Numbered from the stretch's first letter, positions 18,518-26,593 are shown. The stretch: DNA of 64,000 bases from CBDBJR01 sp965206445 (GCA_965206445.1 CBDBJR010000002.1:2170001-2234000), one strand, 5' to 3'. A program made the numbers and translations. Notes: a model not told the origin generated them from the sequence alone.

Positions 18518-18586
18518 GGGAGAGGGAGTTTCCGGTTATTTCGGGGTTCCGGTTATCCCGAGGGAGAAGGCAGTTGTCGGCTTTAG

Positions 18587-18622
18587 CCCTCTCCTTTTGG
18601 GAGAGGGTTGGGTGAGGGTGGG
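18587..18622. repeat. Second REP-like palindrome, opposite orientation
   Basis: Hairpin with arms CCCTCTCC and GGAGAGGG around a TTTT-containing loop (18587-18607), followed by the tail GGGTGAGGGTGGG. It is the inverse of the repeat at 17462 and ~60 nt from its right half, forming a BIME-like pair. Confidence 0.7.
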
Positions 18623-18966
18623 CAGGCACACATCCTATAATAGCTCGCTACTCAACCCGCCAGGCGACAACCGACATGGTCAAAGGAGGGGCATTCCTGT
18701 CCCCCCGCCTTGCCTGAGGTTGCATCCACCGGGTTGTGCAGGGATTGTATTTGAGCCGGTCAGTACAGTAGAATAAATCCGTTTTGAATTCAGCTCATTC
18801 ACAGCCAGGCCGATAATGCAACTGGCACGCCCCCCGCACCCACGAAACCAATATGCCGACCCTGGGCTAATGCCTTTGCCGACCGCGCCCCCGCCCTGTT
18901 TTTGTTTAATCCTGATGCTGTGTCGGGCATCCGGCCGGTGAACGACCACGCGCCGGGCCCCGCCTG
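18623..18966. other. Non-coding stretch, no gene seen
   Basis: About 340 nt between the palindromic repeats and the HAD gene. I see no convincing reading frame, tRNA or terminator; the only notable items are a TATAAT-like run near 18635 and a weak stem at 18686-18706. It is probably degraded intergenic DNA. Confidence 0.4.
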
Positions 18967-19581
18967 ATGGAAGCGACCGACGCAGCCACGCCGCTGGTCG
19001 TTGATGTGGACGGCACGCTGGTCAACGGCGATTTGCTGATTGAAGGCGTGGCGCGGCTGTTGACCGCCGCACCGCTGACGCTGTTCGCGCTGCCGTTGTG
19101 GCTGGGCCGCGGTCGCGCCGCGTTGAAACACCGGGTCGCCGCCGCCGTGCCGCTGCCGCCGGAGACGCTGGCACTCAACCCGGCGGTGCTGGACGAGATT
19201 GCCACGGCCACGGCGGCCGGGCGCGAGGTGTATCTCGCGTCGGCGGCGGATGCGCGGGTGGTGGCGCCGCTGGCCAAGCGCGTGGGGGCGAACGGTTATC
19301 TCGCGTCGGACGGGCGCACCAATCTGGCCGGTGAGGCCAAAGCCGAGGCGCTGGCGGCGCGCTTTGCGGACGGGTTCGATTACATCGGCGATTCACGGCG
19401 CGACCTGGCGGTGTGGCGGCGCGCGCGGCGCGCGATCGGTGTCAACCTGTCCAACCCGCTCAAACGCAAACTGCGCGCCCTGCACGGGGATGCGCGCTTT
19501 CTGGACGACGATGGCGGCGCAGCCGGCCGGCCCTGGGCGCGCACACGCGCCTGCCTGCGCGCGTTGCGCCCGCAGCAGTGA
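18967..19581 (+). pseudogene. HAD-domain half of a HAD-UbiA prenyltransferase gene, ended by an in-frame stop
   Basis: The 204 codons encode a HAD phosphatase-like domain: PLVVDVDGTLVNGDLLIEG holds the nucleophile DxDGT motif, and GFDYIGDSRRDLAVWRRA the distal Asp motif. In intact homologues this domain continues directly into a UbiA prenyltransferase. Here the frame reads ...LRALRPQQ-stop-IKNILVFAPLVAAHG. The stop TGA (19579-19581) stands exactly where the UbiA motif RPxQWxKN has tryptophan (TGG). A one-base nonsense change therefore separates the two domains. The HAD part alone might still fold. Confidence 0.8.
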
Positions 19582-20059
19582 ATCAAGAATATTCTCGTGT
19601 TCGCTCCGCTGGTGGCGGCGCACGGCACCGGGGCGGAGTTGTATCTCGCGGCAGCCGTGGCGTTCGTGGCGTTGTCGGCGTGCGCCTCGGCGGGCTATGT
19701 ATTCAACGATGTGATGGACCTCCCCCACGACCGCTTGCACCGGCACAAACGCCATCGCCCCATCGCCGCCGGTCGGGCGCCTTTGCTGGTGATGGCTGGC
19801 ATCGGCGCAGCGCTGATGGCCGGCGGCGTCGCCCTGGCTTTTTCTGTGTCGGCGGCGACCGGCGGCCTGGTGCTCCTGTATCTGCTCGCCTCGCTGGCCT
19901 ATTCGCTGTGGGCCAAGCGCAGGGTGTTCGCCGATGTGGTCGTCCTCGCGCTGCTCTACACGGTACGCGTGCTGATCGGCGCAGCCGCGGTTTCCATCCT
20001 CCCATCCGACTGGTTCCTGGCCTTTGCCATTTTCATCTTCCTGACGCTGGCGATTGTCA
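19582..20059 (+). pseudogene. UbiA-family prenyltransferase, N-terminal part, interrupted by insertion
   Basis: In frame with the HAD domain after the nonsense codon. IKNILVFAPLVAAHGTGAEL opens the first membrane helix, and the polyprenyl-pyrophosphate motif YVFNDVMDLPHDRLHRHKRH supplies the Asp-rich site. Several membrane helices follow to FLTLAIVK, where homology stops at the 35-bp repeat (20060). The missing continuation, KRQTELRGAQTAGRTALHGR and onward, is found at 26339. The family makes polyprenyl-phosphoryl pentoses such as decaprenyl-phosphoribose. Now non-functional. Confidence 0.85.
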
Positions 20060-20094
20060 AACTGGACTGCTCACATCTATTGAACCACTTCAAA
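20060..20094. repeat. 35-bp direct repeat at the left junction of the AT-rich insertion
   Basis: AACTGGACTGCTCACA followed by TCTATTGAACCACTTCAAA. It is identical to 26307-26341 except for two bases. Its first 16 bases resemble the outer end of the IS3 element at 25075-26322, suggesting a leftover IS end. Confidence 0.85.
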
Positions 20095-20106
20095 AAGAAT
20101 ATTGTG

Positions 20107-20112
20107 TATAAT
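20107..20112 (+). promoter_or_regulatory. Possible -10 box ahead of the GT-C gene
   Basis: TATAAT lies 6 nt before the ATG of the glycosyltransferase gene, just inside the AT-rich insertion. TTGAAC at 20080-20085 is 21 nt upstream, too far for a good -35. If used, the transcript would be leaderless or nearly so. Confidence 0.25.
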
Positions 20113-20118
20113 TCCCTA

Positions 20119-21750
20119 ATGAATGTACCCAACCGAAAACTGGAAAATGCTGTTTTGGCAATTATTTCCATTGGTTTTGTAATTTGGAGCGCCGGTTTTA
20201 TTTATACTTCATCATTCATTGCCGTTGACGGTAAACGGTACTTTTGTTTATTTGATGACGCCATGATTTCCATGCGTTATGCGTGGAACTTTTCACATGG
20301 ATTAGGCTTGGTCTGGAATCAAGGCGAATATGTTCAAGGATATACCAATTTCCTAATGACTTTGCTGATGTCTTTTGCGACTTTGGTCTTTGATAAATCT
20401 AATGCGGTGCTGTTCATCCAGATTTCAGGCGCAGGCTTCATGTTGGCAATCGCATTTTTAACCATGAAAATTTCTGACCACATCTTCCAAAATGAGAACC
20501 GTCAACGTCAATCGCTCTTCAGAGCTCTTTCGTTCTTCTGCGCTTTATTCTACTACCCGTTAGCGTATTGGTCGCTTATGGGAATGGAAACAGGTTTGTT
20601 AACAATGCTTTTGTTATCAGGTATTCTTTCCGCCTTCAATTATATAAAAAGCAAGAACACCGTATTTTTATTTCTGGTCTCTGTATGCCTTGGTTTGGCA
20701 TACTTAACCAGAAATGACTCGCTTATTTCTGCAGTTCTTGTATGGGCGTATATTACCTGGGAAATTTTCGCATCAACACCAAAAGCCAATCTTAAAAGCT
20801 TCAGGCCATTATTTTCAGCAATCAGTTTATACATCATGTTTGTCGTCGGGCAACTGGTATTCCAATATTTGTATTATGGCGAAATGTTCCCCAACACTTA
20901 TACACTAAAACTTACAGGCATGCCGTTATTGGAAAGAATAAAAAATGGACTTGGGTTCATCACACCATTCCTGACTGTAAGCGCCTTTATTTTGATTCTA
21001 TCAAGCGTGGGACTGGTTTTTAATTTCCAAAAGCGAAAGTTGCTTTTAATTTCTATTATTTTTTCTGCAATAGGTTATCAAGTATATGTAGGCGGCGATC
21101 CCTGGCATTACTGGCGCATAATGTCGCCATCCATGCCTCTCTTAACCATACTGTTCATAAGTGCGGCAAATGCTATCGTACTTGCCGTATCAAGCACACA
21201 GGTTTTCAGTGCTTACTTTCTCCGCAATCCGCTTTTCCCAAGAAAATATATTACTGAAGCCTTGGTGATACCGTTGATACTGATTGGGTTACTATCAGTA
21301 AACAAGCCCTTCTTAAAAGAAATTTTATTCTTGGAAAAGCCATATCAGACAGGGAACAATCGAAACAATGTCAATACTGCAATTGTGCTTAATCAACTGA
21401 CCACAAGCGACGCTACGGTCGGTGTATATTGGGCAGGTTCAATTCCTTATTATACCGGTCGAAAAGCGATTGATTTCTTGGGCAAGTCTGATAAGTACAT
21501 TGCACAATTACCTCCTGATATGTCTGGCACAGTTTCCTGGAACGGTATGAGTAGCGTCCCAGGTCACAATAAGTATGATTTGAATTACTTAATTAAAACT
21601 CTCGAACCGACCTATGTTCAAGGTGTGCAGCAGGGTACGCAGAATTTATCTCAATGGGCTAAGACCAAGTATGTCAAAGTCAAATATGATGGCTTTCGCC
21701 TCTTTCTCCTAAAAGATTCACCGGCAGTTCTCTGGAACAAGATACAATGA
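20119..21750 (+). CDS. GT-C family membrane glycosyltransferase, AftB-like arabinofuranosyltransferase candidate
   Basis: A 543-residue polytopic membrane protein. The frame is open upstream into the broken UbiA gene, but the base composition and this ATG (MNVPNRKLENAVL) mark the real start. The GT-C signature is clear: LFDDAMISMRYAWNF with the acidic pair, then HGLGLVWNQGEYVQGYTNFL, and later YWSLMGMETGLL and GGDPWHYWRIMSPSMPLL. This pattern is shared by AftB-type transferases that use decaprenyl-phospho-arabinose. The adjacent UbiA, DprE1 and DprE2 genes would supply that donor. The acceptor (O-antigen, pilin or capsule) is unknown. Strongly A+T-rich, unlike the chromosome. Confidence 0.75.
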   Translation: MNVPNRKLENAVLAIISIGFVIWSAGFIYTSSFIAVDGKRYFCLFDDAMISMRYAWNFSHGLGLVWNQGEYVQGYTNFLMTLLMSFATLVFDKSNAVLFIQISGAGFMLAIAFLTMKISDHIFQNENRQRQSLFRALSFFCALFYYPLAYWSLMGMETGLLTMLLLSGILSAFNYIKSKNTVFLFLVSVCLGLAYLTRNDSLISAVLVWAYITWEIFASTPKANLKSFRPLFSAISLYIMFVVGQLVFQYLYYGEMFPNTYTLKLTGMPLLERIKNGLGFITPFLTVSAFILILSSVGLVFNFQKRKLLLISIIFSAIGYQVYVGGDPWHYWRIMSPSMPLLTILFISAANAIVLAVSSTQVFSAYFLRNPLFPRKYITEALVIPLILIGLLSVNKPFLKEILFLEKPYQTGNNRNNVNTAIVLNQLTTSDATVGVYWAGSIPYYTGRKAIDFLGKSDKYIAQLPPDMSGTVSWNGMSSVPGHNKYDLNYLIKTLEPTYVQGVQQGTQNLSQWAKTKYVKVKYDGFRLFLLKDSPAVLWNKIQ

Positions 21751-21869
21751 TTCAATACCAACCGCCGCTTAACACAGCGTACGTGTGGGATTCGGTGCCG
21801 TTTTCAAACATTTTCCTAGCCCACCCACCCACCATTAACGCAAACCGTTAGGCTCAAAGGACAGCTCGT

Positions 21870-22748
21870 ATGAAATTTAACGTTAAAGATATTTTAATAT
21901 TAATTCGTCCACACCAATATATTAAGAATCTGTTTATCTTCATGCCTCTATTTTTTGTGGGGCAGATTACAGATACAGAACTACTTTTAAATGCGGTTGT
22001 CGCATTTGTAGCTTTTTCCATATCTGCCAGTGCAGTATATATTCTGAATGACTATCATGATATTGAAGAAGACCGCCAACACCCAAAAAAGAAATTCCGG
22101 CCTTTAGTATCAGGGGCTATTCCCAAAAAATTTGCCATTATTTTAATGGGTATATTTTTTATTGTTGGTGTTTCCCTAATGGGGATACTGTCATTGCAGG
22201 CTTTTGGTTTTTTATGTGCATATATTACGTTAAATATTAGCTACAGCCTTTATCTCAAACACATCGCTATATTGGATGTCTCCATCATCGCTATTGGTTT
22301 TGTATTTCGACTTTTCATTGGCTCAGCTGTAACTGAAATTTCACTCTCAATGTGGATTGTTATTATGACTTTTCTTCTTGCTCTCTTTATGGCATTGGCA
22401 AAACGTCGTGATGATGTTTTTCTTTTTCTAAGTACAGGTATAAAGATGCGTAAGGTGATTGATGGCTATAATTTACAATTTATTGATGGGGCGATGATGA
22501 TTATGGCTTCTGTGGTTATTGTCACTTATATCCTTTATACGACCTCAACAGAAGTTTTACAGCGGATACAAAGTGAATATTTATACCTTACAACGTTATT
22601 TGTTATTTTTGGTGTCCTGCGTTATTTGCAGATAGCATTTGTCGAAAATAACAGTGCTTCACCAACCAGAATTGTGCTAAAGGACAAGTTCATGCAGATA
22701 GCGATTCTGGCATGGGTCTCCTCTTTTGTATGGATTATTTATTTATGA
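21870..22748 (+). CDS. UbiA-family polyprenyl-phosphate phosphoribosyltransferase (DPPR synthase-like)
   Basis: Expected to transfer 5-phosphoribose from PRPP to a polyprenyl phosphate in the inner membrane, the first committed step to polyprenyl-phospho-arabinose. The 292-residue protein has about nine membrane helices. Motifs: LIRPHQYIKNLFIFMPLFF at the start (tryptophan replaced by Tyr), the Asp-rich site ILNDYHDIEEDRQHPKKKFR, and the second site around LDVSIIAIGFVFRLFIG. The separate phosphatase that should follow is not in the cassette. It duplicates the role of the broken chromosomal HAD-UbiA gene into which the cassette is inserted. Confidence 0.8.
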   Translation: MKFNVKDILILIRPHQYIKNLFIFMPLFFVGQITDTELLLNAVVAFVAFSISASAVYILNDYHDIEEDRQHPKKKFRPLVSGAIPKKFAIILMGIFFIVGVSLMGILSLQAFGFLCAYITLNISYSLYLKHIAILDVSIIAIGFVFRLFIGSAVTEISLSMWIVIMTFLLALFMALAKRRDDVFLFLSTGIKMRKVIDGYNLQFIDGAMMIMASVVIVTYILYTTSTEVLQRIQSEYLYLTTLFVIFGVLRYLQIAFVENNSASPTRIVLKDKFMQIAILAWVSSFVWIIYL

Positions 22749-22803
22749 TTGCTGCTAAATATACTTTCTTGATAAAAAAATATGTTTTCAAGGAGAACAT
22801 TTC

Positions 22804-24102
22804 ATGAGTCTTCTTAGTTGGGGGAATTATCCTAAAACAGAAAATAGAACTTTTAGCTTTGACAAAGATTCTATATTAAGACAGATCATTGATGAAAATG
22901 ATGAATTGATACCTTACGGTAATGGTCGAAGCTATGGCGATAGTGCGTTAAGCAAAAATATCATCAAAGTCAGACCCCATAATTATTTTCTGAATTTTGA
23001 CGAAGCCAATGGCCTGCTTCATATTGAAGCAGGCGTATTGCTATCTGAAATACTCAGTGTCTTTGTTCCTAAAGGCTGGTTTTTAAAAATAACTCCAGGC
23101 ACGAAACTGATTACCGTTGGTGGTGCCATAGCCAGTGATGTGCATGGAAAAAACCATCATATTGAAGGCTGTTTTAGTGAATGTCTTGAAATGTTTAACT
23201 TAATGCTGCCTGACGGTGAAATTGTTAAGTGTAGTAAACAAGAAAATTCAGAATTATTCAAGGCTACCTGTGGCGGCATGGGGCTTACCGGAGTTATTCT
23301 CGATGCTCAAATATCGTTAAAGAAAATCAACTCAAAATACATAAATCAAATCACAATTAAAACGAGAAGCCTCAAAGAAACTTTTGAAGCATTTGAAAAA
23401 TATAAAGATACACCCTATTCAGTGGCATGGATAGATTGCTTTGCTAAAGGTAATGAGCTAGGAAAATGTCTGTTGATGGTAGGTGATTTTAGTGATGATG
23501 GGAAGCTGGATTATCAAATCAAAAAGAAATTCAGTATACCCTTTAATTGTCCATCCTTTTTCTTGAATACATTGAGTGTAAAAGCCTTTAATTTTCTCTA
23601 TTACGTAAAAGTCAGGGAGAAAATATCCAAACAAATAGTCGATATTGATGCTTTTTTTTACCCGCTTGATGCAATTGACCATTGGAATAGGATTTATGGC
23701 AAAAATGGCTTTACGCAATATCAGTTTATCTTGCCAAAAGAGACCAGCTTTGATGGTCTAGATAATATACTGAAATTAATATCAAATTCAGGCAAAGGTT
23801 TATTTTTGGCAGTACTCAAGCTTCATGGACAAGCCAATGACAATTACATGTCATTTCCAATGGAAGGGTATAGTCTGGCATTAGACTTCAAGATTGAAAG
23901 GGGAGTGTTTGAACTTCTTGATAAACTGGATGATATCGTCTTGAACCACGGTGGTCGTATCTATCTATCAAAAGATGCCAGAGTAAAGAAGGAAGTCTTT
24001 GAGCAAGGCTATCCGAAAATTGATGAGTTTAGAGCATTAAGGAAAAAATACAAAATGAATGAAAAATTCAATTCACTGCAATCACAACGTGTAGGGATAT
24101 AA
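22804..24102 (+). CDS. dprE1: DprE1-like FAD oxidase (polyprenylphosphoryl-ribose 2'-oxidase)
   Basis: With DprE2 it epimerises polyprenyl-phospho-ribose to the arabinose form; DprE1 oxidises the 2'-hydroxyl. The 432-residue protein has the FAD-binding motif LIPYGNGRSYGDSALS, then KITPGTKLITVGGAIASDVH and GKNHHIEGCF near residue 120, and a C-terminal substrate domain. SKDAR near residue 395 keeps the lysine corresponding to Lys418 of the M. tuberculosis enzyme. The position of Cys387, the residue bonded by benzothiazinone drugs (GWNICVDF), reads GYSLALDF here, so Ala replaces Cys. A ribosome-binding site AAGGAG lies ~9 nt before the ATG. Confidence 0.85.
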   Translation: MSLLSWGNYPKTENRTFSFDKDSILRQIIDENDELIPYGNGRSYGDSALSKNIIKVRPHNYFLNFDEANGLLHIEAGVLLSEILSVFVPKGWFLKITPGTKLITVGGAIASDVHGKNHHIEGCFSECLEMFNLMLPDGEIVKCSKQENSELFKATCGGMGLTGVILDAQISLKKINSKYINQITIKTRSLKETFEAFEKYKDTPYSVAWIDCFAKGNELGKCLLMVGDFSDDGKLDYQIKKKFSIPFNCPSFFLNTLSVKAFNFLYYVKVREKISKQIVDIDAFFYPLDAIDHWNRIYGKNGFTQYQFILPKETSFDGLDNILKLISNSGKGLFLAVLKLHGQANDNYMSFPMEGYSLALDFKIERGVFELLDKLDDIVLNHGGRIYLSKDARVKKEVFEQGYPKIDEFRALRKKYKMNEKFNSLQSQRVGI

Positions 24103-24103
24103 G

Positions 24104-24835
24104 ATGAGTTTTGTATTAATAATAGGCGCTAAAAGCGATATAGCCAAAGCTGTAGCAAGAAAGTATGCTGAAAATGGACATAACCTTTATTTAGCGCTCA
24201 GACAAGCAAGTGAATTAGAACCCTTTGCTAATGATGTCAAAATCCGAACCGAAAGAAATGTAAAGTGTATCGAACTGGATATTTTAAATTATACGTCACA
24301 TGAATTATTTTATCATTCTCTGCAAGAAAAGCCATTGGGCGTTATTATAGCAGTTGGTTATCTTGGTGATCAAGAGAAGGCTCAAGATAACTTTAGTGAA
24401 GCGCAAAAAATTATAGATACTAACTATACTGGAGTTGTCAGCTTGCTTAATATTATTGCTGATGACTTTGAACAGCGAAATAGCGGCTTTATTGTTGGTA
24501 TTAGCTCTGTTGCAGGAGATAGAGGGAAAAAAAGCAACTATCTGTATGGTTCAGCTAAAGCGGCACTGACAGCTTATCTTTCCGGACTTAGAAATAGGCT
24601 TTATGATGCTAATGTCCATGTGCTTACGGTTAAACCTGGCTTTGTGGCTACGAAGATGACCGAGGGAATGGATTTGCCTGAAAAACTAACTGCTCAACCT
24701 GAAGAGGTGGCAGAAGATATTTATAAAGCACAGCAGAAAGGAATAAATGTGCTTTATACGAAGTGGATATGGAAGTATATCATGTTAATCATTACGAATA
24801 TTCCAGAAAATCTGTTTAAAAAAAGCCGCTTATAA
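24104..24835 (+). CDS. dprE2: DprE2-like short-chain dehydrogenase (keto-sugar reductase)
   Basis: Reduces the 2'-keto intermediate made by DprE1 to the arabinose configuration. A 243-residue classical SDR: nucleotide motif IIGAKSDIAKAVARKYAENG, active-site Ser in GISSVAGDRGKKSNY, and the YGSAK catalytic motif. The ISSVAGDRGKKSNYLYGSAK block is typical of DprE2. It starts 1 nt after the dprE1 stop (TAAGATG), so the two are translated together. The C-terminus is hydrophobic (WIWKYIMLIITNIP), suggesting membrane association. Confidence 0.82.
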   Translation: MSFVLIIGAKSDIAKAVARKYAENGHNLYLALRQASELEPFANDVKIRTERNVKCIELDILNYTSHELFYHSLQEKPLGVIIAVGYLGDQEKAQDNFSEAQKIIDTNYTGVVSLLNIIADDFEQRNSGFIVGISSVAGDRGKKSNYLYGSAKAALTAYLSGLRNRLYDANVHVLTVKPGFVATKMTEGMDLPEKLTAQPEEVAEDIYKAQQKGINVLYTKWIWKYIMLIITNIPENLFKKSRL

Positions 24836-24896
24836 TGAAAATTTTATCTACTAATACAAAATTATTAATCATCTTATATAGAGGAATGAACGCATA

Positions 24897-24990
24897 TTTC
24901 ACTGCGTTTCTCTGGCAAAGAAGACGGTTGCTTTTTTAAGAAGTCTTTCTCCATCTTCAAGCCTATGACGGTTTGTTTCAGATAATGATG
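24897..24990 (-). pseudogene. Degraded fragment of an IS3-family orfA
   Basis: The minus strand aligns with the end of orfA of the IS3 element 1 kb to the right (LKKATVFFARET against LKKATAFFARET). It carries single-base insertions/deletions and has lost the rest. It is a separate, older IS copy. Confidence 0.7.
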
Positions 24991-25087
24991 TACTATTATA
25001 TTACAAGCAATTATGAAAATTAATCAGAGCCCCCAGCTATAAATTTTTATTTATGATGGAATGGTCAAGTATTTTGTAACACCCCAG

Positions 25088-25979
25088 TTAAGCGGCTTTT
25101 TTCAATCTAGTCATCGCGGCTTCGTACTGATTGGGACTCACATAACCCAGATACGAATGCCGCCGCCGGCTGTTATAAAACATCACTATGTAGTCCAGAA
25201 TATCCCGTTGCGCCTCAGCGCGGGTTTGATAGTGCTTCGAGTGCACCCGCTCTTTCTTCAAACTCGCAAAAAAGCTCTCCGCCACCGCATTGTCCCAGCA
25301 GTTGCCCTTGCGGCTCATACTGCCCACCAGGCCATGCGCTTTGACCAGCCGGCGCCAGGCATAGCTGGCATACTGCGAACCGCGGCCCGAATGCATCACC
25401 AGCCCCGCACCTGGGCGGCGCTGGTCAATCGCCATGCGTAGCGCGTCCGTGGCCAGACAACGGTTCATCCGTGAACGCATGCTCCAGCCCACCACGCGGT
25501 GGGAATACAGGTCTATACACACCGCCAGATACAGCCAGCCCGCCTGTGTCCAGATATAGGCCAGGTTATAGGCAATATCCGACACATAGGCTTGGTCTGC
25601 ACTGGTGGTGGTAAATTTCCGCTCCAGCACATTGTCAAACACCGGCTGGCGGTGCTTGCTGTTGGTGGTCACCTTGTACTTCTTGCGGTAGCGTACGCGC
25701 ACATCGGCCTGGCGCATCAGGGATCGCGCCCGGTAGCGGCCCACACAATAGCCCAGGGCCTGCAAGCGCACGCTGTATGCGCCGTGACCCGTAGCTGTAG
25801 CCACTGTCCCTGGCCAGCTCTCGAACGACCGACAGCAGCGCCTGATGCGCCGCAGGCGCGGGCCGCTATCGCCGTCGTTGGCAATACCGATACCAGGCAT
25901 TGCGACTTACACCCAGTACGCGACACATCACGTCGACCGGCCAGACCTTCTTATGCTGGATGATAAAAACGGTTTTCAC
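25088..25979 (-). pseudogene. IS3 orfB transposase, triply inactivated
   Basis: The frame opens at 25979 (KTVFIIQHKKVWPVDVMCRV) overlapping the orfA stop. It reaches a TAG at 25866-25868 right after NAWYRYCQRRR. The same frame then resumes recognisable sequence (HQALLSVVRELARDSGYSYG) until a frameshift near 25,760 moves it to the frame that encodes LQALGYCVGRYRARSLM and the rve core. In that core the second catalytic Asp is lost: VMHSGRGSQY where the family has HSDRGSQY. The other catalytic residues (VSDIAY, CWDNAVAESFF) remain. Transposase activity is not expected. Confidence 0.85.
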
Positions 25980-26269
25980 TACGTTTCTCTGGCAAAGAAG
26001 GCCGTCGCTTTTTTTAAGATGTCGCGCTCCATCTTCAGGCGGTGATTCTCCTGGCGCAACCGGCGCAGCTCGGCCTGCTGCGGGTTCAGGCTGCCATTGC
26101 CGCAAAACGCCTGCTGTGCGTCGGCCTGATATTCCTGAAGCCACCGGCCCAGCATATTGGGATTGATGCCCAGACTGCGCCCCGCCTCGGCCTGGCTATA
26201 GCCTTGTTCGCGCACCAGGTTGATAGCGTCCAGCTTGAACTCTCTTGAATACTTCTTTCTCATCGTCAT
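25979..26269 (-). CDS. IS3 orfA (helix-turn-helix subunit)
   Basis: The 96-residue product has the HTH motif REFKLDAINLVREQGYSQAE, then AGRSLGINPNMLGRW, and a leucine-zipper-like region RRLRQENHRLKMERDILKKA. This is the usual DNA-binding partner of an IS3 transposase. Frame intact, stop overlapping the orfB start, but useless without a working orfB. Confidence 0.85.
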   Translation of the reverse strand: MTMRKKYSREFKLDAINLVREQGYSQAEAGRSLGINPNMLGRWLQEYQADAQQAFCGNGSLNPQQAELRRLRQENHRLKMERDILKKATAFFARET

Positions 26270-26306
26270 ATTTCACCTCCAGTTTGATATCGGTAGTATC
26301 CCACTT

Positions 26307-26341
26307 AACTGGGCTGGTCACATCTATTGAACCACTTCAAA
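26307..26341. repeat. 35-bp direct repeat at the right junction of the AT-rich insertion
   Basis: AACTGGGCTGGTCACA (the IS3 end) followed by TCTATTGAACCACTTCAAA. Matches 20060-20094 at 33 of 35 positions. The UbiA reading frame resumes at its final AAA. Confidence 0.85.
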
Positions 26342-26593
26342 CGGCAGACCGAGTTGCGCGGCGCGCAGACGGCCGGTCGCACCGCACTGCACGGCCGCGA
26401 CTATGACATTGAAGACCGCGTGGCGCTGGCGGCGCTCAATGCCGCCGGCGGCATGGCCTCGGTGCTGGTGCTGATGCTCTACATCCACAGCCCGGAAGTT
26501 ACCGCGCATTATGCACGCCCGGGGTTTTTGTGGCTGCTGTGCCCACTGCTTATCTATTGGCTGGGGCGCGTGTCGCTGCTCGCGCATCGCGGG
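26339..26593 (+). pseudogene. UbiA-family prenyltransferase, C-terminal part
   Basis: Continuation of the gene broken at 20059: KRQTELRGAQTAGRTALHGR then DYDIEDRVALAALNAAGG and three membrane helices to YWLGRVSLLAHRG. Intact homologues continue past this point; here the frame runs at 26593 into the body of the next gene in another frame, so the end of UbiA and the start of the SMR gene have been deleted together. Confidence 0.8.

Larger units (their letters stand above)
25075..26322. mobile_element. IS3-family element, inactive
   Basis: 1,248 bp bounded by imperfect inverted repeats: TGTAACACCCCAGTTAAGCGG at the left and TGTGACCAGCCCAGTTAAG on the other strand at the right. Contains orfA and orfB on the minus strand. 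orfB carries a nonsense codon, a frameshift and a lost catalytic Asp. The bases flanking the two ends do not match, so no target duplication is left. It forms the right end of the AT-rich insertion. Confidence 0.88.
20060..26341. mobile_element. AT-rich horizontally acquired insertion carrying an arabinan-type glycosylation cassette
   Basis: A 6.2-kb block that splits the UbiA gene between AAA and CGG codons and is bounded by 35-bp direct repeats. From about 20,095 to 25,074 the DNA is far richer in A+T than its neighbours, with a sharp boundary on both sides. It carries four same-strand genes (GT-C transferase, UbiA homologue, DprE1, DprE2), an IS3 fragment and a dead IS3 element. Origin, mechanism and date of arrival are inferred. 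Confidence 0.8.

Noticed and set aside
18799..19396. Several minus-strand frames opposite the HAD gene
   Set aside because: Low-complexity Arg/Pro/Ala translations; the plus strand encodes a clear HAD domain.
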